64,000 bases of DNA from Ancylobacter sonchi (GCF_018390695.1 NZ_JAHBGF010000020.1:372001-436000), one strand, 5' to 3'. Positions 45,890 through 55,466 are shown, counted from the first letter of the stretch. Made by a program: numbers and translations. Notes: generated by a model from the sequence alone, not told the origin.

Positions 45890-46741
45890 ATGAAGACGCT
45901 CACCCGGCGTTCCGCCGTCACCAATGCCCTGCGTGTCGCCGCGCTCGGCGCGGTCGCCTCGCTGGCGCTCTCGGGTGCCGCTCTCGCCGAGGACCTGCTC
46001 GCCAAGGCCAAGGCCAAGGGCGAGCTCACGGTCGGCACCGAATTGCAGTTCGCGCCGTTCGACTTCGTCGAGGATGGCAAGCAGAGCGGCATGAACAAGG
46101 AGATCTTCGCCGAGATCGGCAAGGAGCTCGGCGTGAAGGTGACCTTCCTCGACCTGCCCTGGCCGAGCGTGCTGCCGGGCCTCGAGGCCGGCAAGTTCGA
46201 CATGGTGGCCGGCCCCGCCACCATCACCAAGGCGCGCATGGAGCGCTACCGCTTCACCTCGCCGATCGCCAACGCCACCGTCGCCATCCTGAAGAAGAAG
46301 GGCGACGCCTCGATCACCAAGCCGGAGGACATCGCCGGCAAGAAGGTCGGCTCCGCCAAGGCGACCGCCCAGCTGGCGCAGCTGCAGGAATTCTCCAAGA
46401 CCCTGCCGACGCCGCCGACCATCCAGGAATATGTCGACTTCAGCCAGTCCTATGCCGATCTCGGCGCCGGGCGCATCGTCGCGGTGGCGAACTCGCTGCC
46501 CAACATCGCCTATCTCGCCAAGACCAAGCCGGACGTGTTCGAGGTGGTGGAGCCGCCGTTCGGCAAGCCGGTCTATTTCGGCTTCATCGGCTCCAAGAGC
46601 GAGGACGCCAAATCGCTGATGGACGCGGTCGACGCCGTGCTCATCAAGATGAAGCATGACGGCCGCCTCGCCGCCCTTCAGAAGAAGTGGTTCGGCACCG
46701 AGATGTCGACCCCGGACCAGGTGACGGAAGCCAGCTTCTGA
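45890..46741 (+). CDS. Amino-acid-type ABC substrate-binding protein
   Basis: 283 aa. Signal peptide to about residue 30 (GAVASLALSGAALAED); mature protein of the SBP_bac_3 family: KGELTVGTELQFAPFDFVEDGKQSGMNKEIFAEIGKELGVKV, then LPGLEAGKFDMVAGPATITKARMERYRFTSPI. The conserved ligand-binding Arg-Tyr segment is present. AGGAGAAATCG precedes the start. It is the receptor of the transporter encoded just upstream and has its own promoter-like element. Confidence 0.93.
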   Translation: MKTLTRRSAVTNALRVAALGAVASLALSGAALAEDLLAKAKAKGELTVGTELQFAPFDFVEDGKQSGMNKEIFAEIGKELGVKVTFLDLPWPSVLPGLEAGKFDMVAGPATITKARMERYRFTSPIANATVAILKKKGDASITKPEDIAGKKVGSAKATAQLAQLQEFSKTLPTPPTIQEYVDFSQSYADLGAGRIVAVANSLPNIAYLAKTKPDVFEVVEPPFGKPVYFGFIGSKSEDAKSLMDAVDAVLIKMKHDGRLAALQKKWFGTEMSTPDQVTEASF

Positions 46742-46784
46742 CCGGCGAGCTTCTGACAGGCTTGCGCCTGTCGCGATGAGATCG

Positions 46785-46817
46785 ATCCCGGATCGGCGCC
46801 GCCGGTCCGGGATTTTT
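46785..46817 (+). terminator. Intrinsic terminator after the binding-protein gene
   Basis: ATCCCGGA and TCCGGGAT pair across a GC-rich loop that can itself fold, followed by TTTTT. The T-run touches the stop codon of the convergent MFS gene at 46817, so transcripts from both sides meet here. Confidence 0.85.
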
Positions 46818-48118
46818 CATGCGGCTCCGGCCGGGGACGGCATGGCGCGCAGCGTCAGCGCCCAGAAGGCGAGCGCGGCGAGCGCGATGCCGGCGCCCAT
46901 CAGCGAGACGCCGGGCCAGCCGGACGAGGCGTAGACCAGCGTCGACAGCGACGAGCCGAGCGCGCTGCCGATCGAATAGAACACCATATAGGCGGCGGTC
47001 AGCCGGCTCTGCGCCTCCGGCCGGACGCGGTAGATCATCCCCTGATTGGCGACATGCGTCGCTTGCAGGCCGAAATCGATCATCACCACGCCGAGCACCA
47101 GCCACAGGATCGAGCGGTCGAGCAGCGAGATCGGCAGCCAGGCGAGAAGCATCAGCCCGAGCGCGATGCCGGTGACGCGCTGGCCATGCCCGCGATCGGT
47201 CCAGCGCCCGGCGCGCGCCGCCCCGAGCGCCCCGGCGGCGCCGGCGAGGCCGAACAGCCCGACCTCGGTATGCGACAGCGAGAAGGGCGGGGCACTGAGC
47301 GGCAGCACCAGCGGCGCCAGCAGCGTGGTGATGTCGGCGAAGATCAGCAGAGCGAGGATGCCGCGAATGCGCAGCGCCGGTTCCTCGACGACCAGCGTGA
47401 CCAGCGAGCCGATCAGCCGTGGATAAGAGAGGGTCGCGCGCGGTGTCGCCCGCGACGGCAGCGCCCGCCACAGCAGCGCCGCCACCGCGAGGCCGAGCAG
47501 CGCCGCAACGAGGTAGACCGTCCGCCAGCCGGCGAGATCGGTGAGCGCGCCGGCGACGCTGCGCGCCATGAGGATGCCGAGCACGATGCCGCTCGTCACC
47601 ACGCCGACGACATGGCCGCGCTCGGCGGGGCGGGCCAGCCCGGCGGCATGGGCGACCAGCGCCTGCGTCACCACCGCCATCAGCCCGACCGCCGCCATCG
47701 ACGCCAGCAGCATCGCCGCCGAGCGGGAGAACGCCACGGCGAACAGGGCGAGCGCCGAGAGCAGGAACTGGCCGACGATCAGCCGGCGCCGGTCGAGGAG
47801 GTCGCCGAGCGGCACCAGCAGGATCAGGCCGAGCCCGTAGCCGAGCTGGGTCGCCGCCACGATCAGCCCGGCGGTGGCGCGGGAAAGGCCGAGATCATCA
47901 GCCATCACGTCGAGCAGCGGATGGGCGAAATAGGCGCTGGCCACCGCAAGCCCGCTGGCGAAGGCGAACAGCGCCAGCACCGGGCCGCCGAGCGGCGCTA
48001 CGGAACCGGCGCTCATCGTGGCGGGCGCCCCCTGCGGGCGACGATCCCCACCGCCGGCGAGGCCGCGCAGCTCCGCCTTCGCGGCGCCGCGCGGCGCCAC
48101 GTCCCGACCGATGTCCAT
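46817..48118 (-). CDS. MFS transporter (multidrug/arabinose-efflux type)
   Basis: 433 aa from ATG at 48118 (GGGAGGCGACG upstream); the longer frame adds non-homologous residues. About twelve helices; loop motif LVPLGDLLDRRRL between helices 2 and 3, and PLLDVMADDLGLSRATAGLIVAATQLGYGLGLIL as in exporters of the YnfM/AraJ group. A roughly 45-residue N-terminal tail precedes helix 1. Divergent from the HxlR regulator at 48255 with two palindromes between, so expression is probably repressed by that regulator and induced by reactive electrophiles or oxidants (inference). Confidence 0.88.
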   Translation of the reverse strand: MDIGRDVAPRGAAKAELRGLAGGGDRRPQGAPATMSAGSVAPLGGPVLALFAFASGLAVASAYFAHPLLDVMADDLGLSRATAGLIVAATQLGYGLGLILLVPLGDLLDRRRLIVGQFLLSALALFAVAFSRSAAMLLASMAAVGLMAVVTQALVAHAAGLARPAERGHVVGVVTSGIVLGILMARSVAGALTDLAGWRTVYLVAALLGLAVAALLWRALPSRATPRATLSYPRLIGSLVTLVVEEPALRIRGILALLIFADITTLLAPLVLPLSAPPFSLSHTEVGLFGLAGAAGALGAARAGRWTDRGHGQRVTGIALGLMLLAWLPISLLDRSILWLVLGVVMIDFGLQATHVANQGMIYRVRPEAQSRLTAAYMVFYSIGSALGSSLSTLVYASSGWPGVSLMGAGIALAALAFWALTLRAMPSPAGAA

Positions 48119-48137
48119 CGTCGCCTCCCGAAGTTTG

Positions 48138-48152
48138 GTTTCATGATGAAAC
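48138..48152. promoter_or_regulatory. GTTTCAT-G-ATGAAAC palindrome
   Basis: Perfect 7-bp arms around one base in the gap between the divergent MFS and HxlR genes, 20 bases before the MFS start. AAGTTT at 48131 and AAACTT at 48150 extend the symmetry. The obvious operator for the adjacent HxlR protein. Confidence 0.7.
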
Positions 48153-48174
48153 TTATAGCTGGGATAGCCAATCT

Positions 48175-48191
48175 GGTTTAATGATGCAACC
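48175..48191. promoter_or_regulatory. Imperfect second palindrome GGTTTAAT-G-ATGCAACC
   Basis: Shares the ATGATG centre and GTTT...AAC ends with the site at 48138; the two centres are 38 bases apart. Two operators would allow control in both directions. Confidence 0.55.
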
Positions 48192-48254
48192 TTAATTCGT
48201 CGCCGCGGGGCGGTAACGTGACGTCGCCGCGGGGCGGCATGCGGAGGGACGCGA

Positions 48255-48707
48255 TTGGTCGCGCGCAAGAGCCTGAAGGGTGACCACTGTCCCAGCGCCC
48301 GCGCGCTGGACGTGATCGGCGACTGGTGGTCGCTGATGATCGTGCGCGATGCCTTTGACGGCATGACGCGGTTCAGCGAGTTCCAGAAGAGCCTCGGCAT
48401 CGCCCGCAACATCCTCGCCGAACGGCTGCGCACGCTGGTCGAGCACGGCATCCTGGCCGCGGTGCCGGCCACGCAGGGCGGCACGCGGCAAGAATACCGC
48501 CTCACCGCCATGGGCAAGGACCTGTTCCCGGTGATGGTGGCGCTGCGGCAGTTCGGCGAGCGCCATCTGTTCGCGCCGCAGGAGCCGCGCTCGCGGCTGA
48601 TCGACCGCGCCGACGGCCAGCCGGTCCGGCTCGACATCACGGCGCAGGACGGACGTGCCGTCGGCCCCGACGACACGGTGATCGTCAAGGTGCCGGAGGC
48701 GGAGTAG
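48255..48707 (+). CDS. HxlR-family transcriptional regulator
   Basis: 150 aa. Winged helix of the DUF24/HxlR family: HCPSARALDVIGDWWSLMIVRDAFDGMTRFSEFQKSLGIARNILAERLRTL. Cys12, before the first helix, is at the position of the redox-sensing Cys of YodB/QorR-like members. Opposite orientation to the MFS gene, with palindromes in between. Probably a repressor of the exporter and of itself, released by quinones, aldehydes or oxidants; the trigger is inferred. Confidence 0.9.
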   Translation: MVARKSLKGDHCPSARALDVIGDWWSLMIVRDAFDGMTRFSEFQKSLGIARNILAERLRTLVEHGILAAVPATQGGTRQEYRLTAMGKDLFPVMVALRQFGERHLFAPQEPRSRLIDRADGQPVRLDITAQDGRAVGPDDTVIVKVPEAE

Positions 48708-48731
48708 CGGCGGGTTGTCCCGCCCCGCGCC

Positions 48732-50198
48732 TCAGCGGAAGGCCGGCTCGTCGAAGGAGCGCAGCTTGCGCGAATGGATGCTGGCGCCAGCCTGCCGGAG
48801 CTTGTCCAGCGCCGCGAGGCCGATCTTCAGGTGCTCGCTTACCGCGCGCTCATAGAAGGCGTTGGCGGCGCCGGGCAGCTTGATCTCGCCATGCAGCGGC
48901 TTGTCGGAGACGCAGAGCAGCGTGCCATAGGGCACCCTCAGCCGGTAGCCCTGCGCCGCGACGGTGCCGGATTCCATGTCCACCGCAATGGCGCGCGACA
49001 GGTTGATGCGCCGGCGCTCCTTGGCCCAGCGCAGTTCCCAGTTGCGGTCGTCCTGGGTGACGACGGTGCCGGTGCGCAGCCGCCGCTTGAGCTGGTCGCC
49101 CTGCTCGCCGGTGACTTCCGCCGCCGCCTGCTGCAACGCCACCTGCACCTCGGCCAGCGCCGGGATCGGGATGTCCGGCGGCACCAGCTCGTCGAGGATG
49201 CCGTCCTGGCGCAAATAGGCGTGGGCGAGCACGTAGTCGCCGATGATCTGGGTGAGTCGCAGCCCGCCGCAATGGCCAACCATCAGCCAGCAATGCGGCC
49301 GCAGCACCGCCAGATGGTCGGTGATGGTCTTGGCGTTGGAGGGGCCGACGCCGATGTTCACCAGCGTCACCCCGCCGCCGGGCCGCACCAGGTGATAGGC
49401 CGGCATCTGGAAGCGGTGCCACGGCGCCGCCATCACCCGCTCGACCGCGGCGACGTCGAAATTATCGGCGTCGATGCGGATGCCGCCGGGGGTGATCAGC
49501 GCCTTGGCGGTGCCCGCCTCGATCTCGGCGAGGCCGAGCCGGACGAACTGGTCGACATAGCGGTGGTAGTTGGTCAGCAGGATCCAGGGCTGGAAGGCGC
49601 GCCAGTCGGTGCCGGTATAGTGGACGAGGCGCCGCAGCGAATAGTCGGTGCGCACGGCGTCGAACAGCGAAAGCGGGCGCGGCTCGCCCTCGACGAGGTC
49701 GAAGGTGCCGTCGGCGATCTCGTCGCCGACCAGCGACAGCAGCGGGGTGGGGAAGTGCCGCGCCAGCTCGGAGGCGGTGACCTCGCCGCGCCCAAGCTCG
49801 TCGCCGCCCTCCAGCGCATAGGGGTAGGGAATCTCCTGCCCGCTGATCCCGGTCTCGATGCGGGCGCCGAACTCCTCCACCAGCGGGGTGAGCTGGTCGA
49901 GCAGATAGGAGCGGAACTCGGCGGGCTGGGTGATCGTGGTCTGGTGCACGCCGGGAACGGCGAATTTCGCGTAGCCGCGCTGGGTCCGCGCCCGCGACAT
50001 CTTCGCCGGCTCGTACATCACGCGCAGCAGTGGATAGCGATAGCGGGCGCGCTCCTCGGCATCCGGCGCCCGGCCGGTCTCGAAGAAGCGGTGGAGGTCG
50101 TGCCTCAGCGCCTCGCGGGCGGCGCCATAAAGGGATTCCAGCCGGTCTATCGCCGCTTCGGGGGTCGCCGCCGTCTCGAAACTCATCGGATCCGTCAT
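48732..50198 (-). CDS. amn: AMP nucleosidase
   Basis: 488 aa from ATG at 50198; a GTG at 50204 and an ATG at 50186 are also possible and no ribosome site decides between them. The N-terminal regulatory domain (to about residue 190) is followed by the nucleoside-phosphorylase-like catalytic domain: HCWLMVGHCGGLRLTQIIGDYVLAHAYLRQDGILDE, INLSRAIAVDMESGTVAAQGYRLRVPYGTLLCVSDKPLHGE, in which the Asp-Met-Glu-Ser is the nucleoside-binding element. Hydrolyses AMP to adenine and ribose 5-phosphate. Divergent from serA. Confidence 0.93.
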   Translation of the reverse strand: MTDPMSFETAATPEAAIDRLESLYGAAREALRHDLHRFFETGRAPDAEERARYRYPLLRVMYEPAKMSRARTQRGYAKFAVPGVHQTTITQPAEFRSYLLDQLTPLVEEFGARIETGISGQEIPYPYALEGGDELGRGEVTASELARHFPTPLLSLVGDEIADGTFDLVEGEPRPLSLFDAVRTDYSLRRLVHYTGTDWRAFQPWILLTNYHRYVDQFVRLGLAEIEAGTAKALITPGGIRIDADNFDVAAVERVMAAPWHRFQMPAYHLVRPGGGVTLVNIGVGPSNAKTITDHLAVLRPHCWLMVGHCGGLRLTQIIGDYVLAHAYLRQDGILDELVPPDIPIPALAEVQVALQQAAAEVTGEQGDQLKRRLRTGTVVTQDDRNWELRWAKERRRINLSRAIAVDMESGTVAAQGYRLRVPYGTLLCVSDKPLHGEIKLPGAANAFYERAVSEHLKIGLAALDKLRQAGASIHSRKLRSFDEPAFR

Positions 50199-50452
50199 CT
50201 CCACTTATACGCTGCTAGCGCGATTTGCGCCGGCCGTGAAGGCGGGCGCGAGGAGGATGGCGAGGAGAGCGTGTCGAGGCCTGCCGGTGGCGCAGGGCTG
50301 CCCCGCACCGTGGGGAGCCTAGACGGCGGGCGCAAAAGCAGTAAGTTCCCGCCGCCTGCGGACGGTCCGCGCCGCGGGCGCAGGATCGCCGTGGGGCCGG
50401 GGCCCGGCGCGCCGGTCCGGTCCGACCACCTGTCGCCGAAGGATACGAGACC

Positions 50453-51721
50453 GTGCCCGATCAACTCTCCCAATCGCCGCAGCTTTCGCTGGCCAAGGAC
50501 AAGATCCGGGTGCTGCTGCTCGAAGGCGTGAACGACAGCGCCGTGCAGATCCTGAAGTCGGCCGGCTACTCCAACGTCACCCGCCTGACCAAGGCGCTGG
50601 ACGGCGCGGCGCTGACCGACGCCATCAAGGGCGTGCACCTGCTCGGCATCCGCTCGCGCACCCAGATCACCGCCGAGGTGCTCGCGGCGGCCGACCGGCT
50701 GATCGGCATCGGCTGCTTCAGCGTCGGCACCAATCAGGTCGATCTCGACGCCTCGCGCATCCACGGCATCCCGGTGTTCAACGCGCCGTTCTCCAACACC
50801 CGCAGCGTGGCGGAGCTGGTGATCGGCGAGATCGTCATGCTGCTGCGCCGCATCCCCGAGCGCTCGCGCGCCGCCCATGAGGGCAAGTGGGACAAGTCGG
50901 CCAATAACAGCCTGGAGGTGCGCGGCAAGACGCTCGGCATCGTCGGCTACGGCAATATCGGTACGCAGCTGTCCAACCTCGCCGAGGCGATGGGCATGAA
51001 GGTGATCTACTACGATCACACCGACAAGCTGCGCCACGGCAACACCGAGCCGGTCGGTTCCCTGCACGAGCTGCTCTCGCAGAGCGACATCGTCAGCCTG
51101 CACGTGCCGGAGACGCCGGCGACCAACGGCATGATCGGCCGCGATGAGATCGCCGCGATGAAGACCGGCGCCTATCTGATCAACAACAGTCGCGGCACCG
51201 TGGTCGATCTCGGCGCGCTGGCCGACGCCCTGCGCGGCGGCAAGCTGCGCGGCGCGGCGGTCGACGTGTTCCCGGTCGAGCCCGGCTCCAACAATGAGCG
51301 CTTCGTCTCGCCGCTGCAGGGGCTGGACAACGTCATCCTGACCCCGCATGTCGGCGGCTCCACCGAGGAGGCGCAGGAGCGCATCGGTTCGGAGGTGGCG
51401 CGCAAGCTGGTCGACTACAGCGACACCGGCTCCACCATGGGCGCGGTGAACTTCCCGCAGGTGCAGCTGCCGGCCCGCCCGCTCGGCACCCGCTTCATCC
51501 AGGTGCAGCGCAACCTGCCGGGCATGCTTGGCCGGCTCAACGAGGTGCTGGCGCGCCACCACGTCAACATCGCCGCGCAGTATTACGAGACCAGCGCCGA
51601 TGTCGGCTATGTCGTGCTCGACGCCGACGCCTCGCAGGTCGACAGCCAGGCGGTGCTCGCCGACATCCGCGAGCTCGAGGGCACCATCCGCGCGCGGCTG
51701 CTCTACGAATACAAGGTGTGA
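50453..51721 (+). CDS. serA: D-3-phosphoglycerate dehydrogenase
   Basis: 422 aa from GTG 50453. First step of serine synthesis: 3-phosphoglycerate to 3-phosphohydroxypyruvate with NAD. Rossmann motif GYGNIG at 165-170, catalytic Arg247 (INNSRGT), Glu276 (FPVEPGS) and His299 (TPHVGGS), and a C-terminal ACT domain from about 350 (FIQVQRNLPGMLGRLNEVLARHHVNIAAQY). This is the short, serine-inhibited E. coli type, whereas many alphaproteobacteria carry a longer form. It stands alone in a 248-base promoter gap on one side and a strong terminator on the other. Confidence 0.95.
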   Translation: MPDQLSQSPQLSLAKDKIRVLLLEGVNDSAVQILKSAGYSNVTRLTKALDGAALTDAIKGVHLLGIRSRTQITAEVLAAADRLIGIGCFSVGTNQVDLDASRIHGIPVFNAPFSNTRSVAELVIGEIVMLLRRIPERSRAAHEGKWDKSANNSLEVRGKTLGIVGYGNIGTQLSNLAEAMGMKVIYYDHTDKLRHGNTEPVGSLHELLSQSDIVSLHVPETPATNGMIGRDEIAAMKTGAYLINNSRGTVVDLGALADALRGGKLRGAAVDVFPVEPGSNNERFVSPLQGLDNVILTPHVGGSTEEAQERIGSEVARKLVDYSDTGSTMGAVNFPQVQLPARPLGTRFIQVQRNLPGMLGRLNEVLARHHVNIAAQYYETSADVGYVVLDADASQVDSQAVLADIRELEGTIRARLLYEYKV

Positions 51722-51749
51722 GCGGCCCGCTCCGGGCCGTGCCGATCTG

Positions 51750-51783
51750 GGCCGGCGGTGCCGAGGGGCGCCGCCGGCCTTTT
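51750..51783 (+). terminator. Intrinsic terminator after serA
   Basis: GGCCGGCGGTGCC and GGCGCCGCCGGCC form a 13-bp stem with one G-U pair around GAGG, followed by TTTT. It ends shortly before the convergent tex gene stop. Confidence 0.9.
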
Positions 51784-51796
51784 CATTCGTGGCGGG

Positions 51797-54145
51797 TCAT
51801 TTGCGCTTGAAGGCATCCAGCAGCGCGGCGCCCAGCGCGCCGGTGGGCTCCGGGCGGGACGGTTTCGCGGGGGCGCCGCGATGGGGGGCACCCTTGTCGC
51901 GATTGTCCCGGTTGTCGCGTGGGCCGCGCTCCGGCTGAGCCTTGTCCGCTGGCTTGCCCGCCCCGGCAGCATCCTTGCGCATCGACAGCGAGATGCGCTT
52001 GCGCTTGAGGTCGATCTCCAGCACCCGCACCTTCACCACGTCGCCGACCTTCACCACCTCGTGCGCGTCCTTCACGAAGCGGTCGGCGAGCTGCGAGACG
52101 TGCACCAGACCGTCCTGGTGCACGCCGATGTCGACGAAGGCGCCGAAGGCCGCGACATTGGTGACGGTGCCTTCCAGCTCCATGCCGGGCTTGAGGTCCT
52201 TCATCTCGTCGACCCCCTCCGCGAAGGTCGCGGTGCGGAAGGCGGGTCGCGGGTCGCGGCCGGGCTTGTCGAGCTCGGCGATGATGTCGCGCACCGTCGG
52301 CAGACCGAAGCGCTCGTCGACGAATGTGCGGGGATCGAGCGCCGACAGCGCCACGCTGTCGCCCATCAGCGTGCGCAGGTCGCGGCCGCAGGCGGCGACG
52401 ATCTTGCGGGCGACGCCATAGGCTTCCGGGTGGACGGCGGAGGCGTCCAGCGGTTCCTTTCCGTCGCGGATGCGCAGGAAGCCGGCGCATTGCTCGAAGG
52501 TGCGCGGCCCAAGCCGGGCGACATCCAATAGCTGCCGCCGGCTCCCGAAGGCGCCGTTGGCGTCGCGATGGGCGACGATCGCCTCGGCGAGCGAGGTGCC
52601 GAGGCCGGACACCCGCGCCAGCAGCGAGGCGGAGGCGGTGTTGAGGTCGACGCCGACCGCGTTCACCGCGTCCTCCACCACCGCGTCGAGCGCGCGGGCG
52701 AGGTGGTACTGGTCGACATCGTGCTGGTACTGGCCGACGCCGATCGACTTCGGCTCGATCTTCACCAGCTCGGCAAGCGGGTCCTGCAGCCGGCGGGCGA
52801 TGGAGACTGCGCCGCGCAGCGAGACGTCGAGGGTCGGGAATTCGGCGGCGGCCAGCTCCGAGGCGGAATAGACCGAGGCGCCGGCCTCCGACACCACCAC
52901 CTTGATCGGCTTCGGCCGGCCCTCGGCCGCCGGCAGGTCGGCCAGCAGGTCGGCGACCAGCTTCTCGGTCTCGCGGCTGCCGGTGCCGTTGCCGATGGCG
53001 ATCAGCTCGACGCCGTGCTGGCGGATCAGCCGTGCGATTTCCGCCTGCGCGCCGCGTACGTCGTTCTTCGGCGGGAAGGGGTAGACGGTGCTGGTGGCGG
53101 TCAGCTTGCCGGTGGCGTCCACCACCGCCACCTTGACACCGGTGCGGATGCCGGGATCGAGCCCCATGGTGGCGCGGGTGCCCGCCGGGGCGGTGAGCAG
53201 GAGGTCCTTGAGGTTGCGGGCGAACACCTCGATGGCCTCGGTCTCGGCCCGGCTGCGCAGATCGGTCATCAGATCGAGCGAGAGATGCAGCGACAGCTTG
53301 ACCCGCCAGGTCCAGCCGGCAACCTCCATCAGCCAGGCATCGCCGGGAAGCCGGTCGCCGATGCCGTAGCCTTCCGCGATCATCGCCACCACCGGCTTCA
53401 CCGGGCGCGGATCATCGGCGTCGACCTCGATGTCGAGCGACAGCACCTCCTCGTTGCGCCCGCGCAGCATGGCGAGCGCGCGGTGGCTCGGCACGGATCC
53501 CCAGCGCTCGGCATGGTCGAAATAGTCGGAGAACTTGGCGCCGGCCTCCTGCTTGCCGTCGACCAGCTTGGCGCGCAGATCGGCCTTGCCTTTCAGATAG
53601 GTACGCAGGCGGCCGACGATCTCGGCATTCTGCGCGAAGGCTTCCGAGAGGATGTCGCGCGCGCCTTCCAGCGCGCCCTTCACATCCGCCACCTCGCCGG
53701 CGACATAGGCCTTGGCGAGCTCGGCCGGCACGGCGGCGCGGTCGGCCAGGATGGCGTCGGCGAGCGGACCGAGGCCGCGCTCGCGGGCGATGTCGGCGCG
53801 GTTGCGGCGCTTGGGCTTGTAGGGGAGGTAGATGTCCTCCAGCTCCGCCTTGGTGGCGGCGCCCGCGACGGCGGCCTCCAGCTCCGGCGTCAGCTTGCCC
53901 TGCTGGCGGATCGATTCGGCGATGGCGGCGCGGCGGGCCTCCAGCTCGCGCAGATAGACGAGCCGCTCGTCGAGGCGGCGCAGCTGGGTGTCGTCGAGTC
54001 CGCCGGTGACTTCCTTGCGGTAGCGCGCGATGAAGGGGACGGTCGCGCCCTCGTCGAGTAGGGCGATGGCGGCGACGGCCTGCTGCGGGCGGGCGCCGAT
54101 CTCGCTGGCGATGCGGGCGGCGAGGGAGGTGATGTCGGCTGTCAT
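51797..54145 (-). CDS. tex: Tex-family RNA-binding transcriptional accessory protein
   Basis: 782 aa from ATG at 54145. In order: N-terminal helical domain ([31 protein letters not shown]), YqgF-like RNase H domain ([16 protein letters not shown]), helix-hairpin-helix units ([30 protein letters not shown]), and an S1 domain ([33 protein letters not shown]). Binds RNA and contacts RNA polymerase; a housekeeping factor. The C-terminal tail carries a short tandem DNRDNRDK repeat in an Arg/Pro-rich segment. Divergent from the LacI-type regulator. Confidence 0.95.
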   Translation of the reverse strand: MTADITSLAARIASEIGARPQQAVAAIALLDEGATVPFIARYRKEVTGGLDDTQLRRLDERLVYLRELEARRAAIAESIRQQGKLTPELEAAVAGAATKAELEDIYLPYKPKRRNRADIARERGLGPLADAILADRAAVPAELAKAYVAGEVADVKGALEGARDILSEAFAQNAEIVGRLRTYLKGKADLRAKLVDGKQEAGAKFSDYFDHAERWGSVPSHRALAMLRGRNEEVLSLDIEVDADDPRPVKPVVAMIAEGYGIGDRLPGDAWLMEVAGWTWRVKLSLHLSLDLMTDLRSRAETEAIEVFARNLKDLLLTAPAGTRATMGLDPGIRTGVKVAVVDATGKLTATSTVYPFPPKNDVRGAQAEIARLIRQHGVELIAIGNGTGSRETEKLVADLLADLPAAEGRPKPIKVVVSEAGASVYSASELAAAEFPTLDVSLRGAVSIARRLQDPLAELVKIEPKSIGVGQYQHDVDQYHLARALDAVVEDAVNAVGVDLNTASASLLARVSGLGTSLAEAIVAHRDANGAFGSRRQLLDVARLGPRTFEQCAGFLRIRDGKEPLDASAVHPEAYGVARKIVAACGRDLRTLMGDSVALSALDPRTFVDERFGLPTVRDIIAELDKPGRDPRPAFRTATFAEGVDEMKDLKPGMELEGTVTNVAAFGAFVDIGVHQDGLVHVSQLADRFVKDAHEVVKVGDVVKVRVLEIDLKRKRISLSMRKDAAGAGKPADKAQPERGPRDNRDNRDKGAPHRGAPAKPSRPEPTGALGAALLDAFKRK

Positions 54146-54261
54146 GCGGGTCACGGATTCGCTTCGGAAGGGGCCGACCATAGTCAGACGCGCCGGCAAA
54201 CGCCACGCCCGGCCCTCCACCGGGCGGGGAGGGCGCCGGCCGCGCTAGTGCAATGAGGGTC

Positions 54262-54277
54262 ATGTCAGCGCTATCAT
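54262..54277. promoter_or_regulatory. GntR-type operator 1: ATGTCAGCGCTATCAT
   Basis: Palindrome with AGCGCT centre and ATG/CAT ends, like the LacI-family gluconate operator ATGTTA-N-TAACAT class. Upstream of the regulator gene; overlaps a possible ATG at 54276, which is one reason to place the regulator start at 54306. Suggests autoregulation. Confidence 0.7.
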
Positions 54278-54305
54278 GGCGAAAAGCCGGGAGAGGGAAT
54301 CGCAG

Positions 54306-55373
54306 ATGCGCAAGAGACGGAACGGCGGGCGCCCGACCATCGCCGACGTGGCCCAGCGCGCCGGCGTGAGCTCGATCACCGTGTCGCGGGCGCTGCGCGA
54401 TCCCGAGCGGGTGTCGCCGCAGCTGCGCCAGCAAATCGAGGAAGCGGTTCGGGAGCTGGAATATGTGCCCGACCAGCACGCCCGTGCGCTCGCCTCGGCG
54501 CGCACCGACGTCATCGGCGTCATCATTCCCTCGTTCACCAACAACGTGTTCGCCGACGTGCTGCGCGGCATTTATGACGGGCTGGCGCAGACCCCCTATC
54601 AGGTGCAGCTCGGCAATAGCCGCTACTCGCCGATCGAGGAGGAGCGCCTGCTTGCCACCTTCCTCAGCCAGCGCCCGGCGGCGCTGATCGTCGCCGGCAT
54701 CGACCAGACCGAGCGCGGGCGGGCGCTGCTCGCCGCCGCCGGCTGCCCGGTGGTGCAGGTGATGGATCTGGGCGACGACCCGGTCGACATGATGGTCGGC
54801 TTCTCGCACAGAGCGAGCGGCCATGCCGTCACCAGCCATCTTTTGGAGGCCGGCTACCGGCGGATCGGCTTTCTCGGCGCCCGCATGGACCCGCGCACCC
54901 AGCGCCGCCTCGAGGGCTATCGCGCCGCGCTGGCCGAGGCCGGCCTCTACGATCCCGCGCGCATCACCACCACGCCGGCCTCGTCCAGCGTGTCGCTGGG
55001 GCGCGACCTGTTGCGCGACCTGCTCGCCCGCATGCCCGATACCGACGCGGTGTTCTGCAACAATGACGACCTCGCGCTCGGCGCGCTGTTCGAATGCCAG
55101 CGCGCGCTGCTGGCGGTGCCGGCGAGCATGGGAATCGCCGGCTTCAACGACCTCGAAATGATGGCGGCGGCCTGCCCCTCGCTCACCAGCGTGCGCACGC
55201 CGCGCTACGAGATCGGCTCGCGCGCGGTGCAGATGGCCCGCGCCGCCATCGCCGGCCGGCGCCCGGCCGAGCGGGTGGTCGATACCGGCTTCGCGCTGCA
55301 GATCCGCGAGAGCACGAAGCGCCCGGAGACCGTGCGCCCCCAGCCGATGGGCGCGCTTTACAACAACGCATGA
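54306..55373 (+). CDS. gntR: LacI-family gluconate-type transcriptional regulator
   Basis: 355 aa from ATG 54306 (GAGAGGGAATCG upstream); an ATG at 54276 lies inside the operator. LacI helix-turn-helix: RPTIADVAQRAGVSSITVSRALRDPERVS, then the hinge helix (PDQHARALASARTD) and a periplasmic-binding-protein-like effector domain (VIGVIIPSFTNNVFADVLRGIYDGL). The gluconate repressor subgroup is suggested by the neighbouring gluconokinase and by the operators. It should repress the kinase/TRAP operon until gluconate or a metabolite binds. Confidence 0.85.
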   Translation: MRKRRNGGRPTIADVAQRAGVSSITVSRALRDPERVSPQLRQQIEEAVRELEYVPDQHARALASARTDVIGVIIPSFTNNVFADVLRGIYDGLAQTPYQVQLGNSRYSPIEEERLLATFLSQRPAALIVAGIDQTERGRALLAAAGCPVVQVMDLGDDPVDMMVGFSHRASGHAVTSHLLEAGYRRIGFLGARMDPRTQRRLEGYRAALAEAGLYDPARITTTPASSSVSLGRDLLRDLLARMPDTDAVFCNNDDLALGALFECQRALLAVPASMGIAGFNDLEMMAAACPSLTSVRTPRYEIGSRAVQMARAAIAGRRPAERVVDTGFALQIRESTKRPETVRPQPMGALYNNA

Positions 55374-55385
55374 CAGCGCTAACAT
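55370..55385. promoter_or_regulatory. GntR-type operator 2: ATGACAGCGCTAACAT
   Basis: Spans the stop codon of the regulator gene. Shares the AGCGCT centre and ATG...CAT ends. With site 3, 97 bases away, it can loop over the promoter of the kinase operon. Confidence 0.75.
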
Positions 55386-55466
55386 AACTCATCTTCACAA
55401 CAAGAGCAGATCATCTGCCGTCGTCTGGCCATCGCGCCGCGACCGATAGGGAGAACGGAACTGTGT

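Noticed and set aside
46817..48688. Extended 623-aa form of the MFS protein
   Set aside because: The extra N-terminal part is antisense to the HxlR gene and crosses its operators. ATG at 48118 has a good ribosome site.
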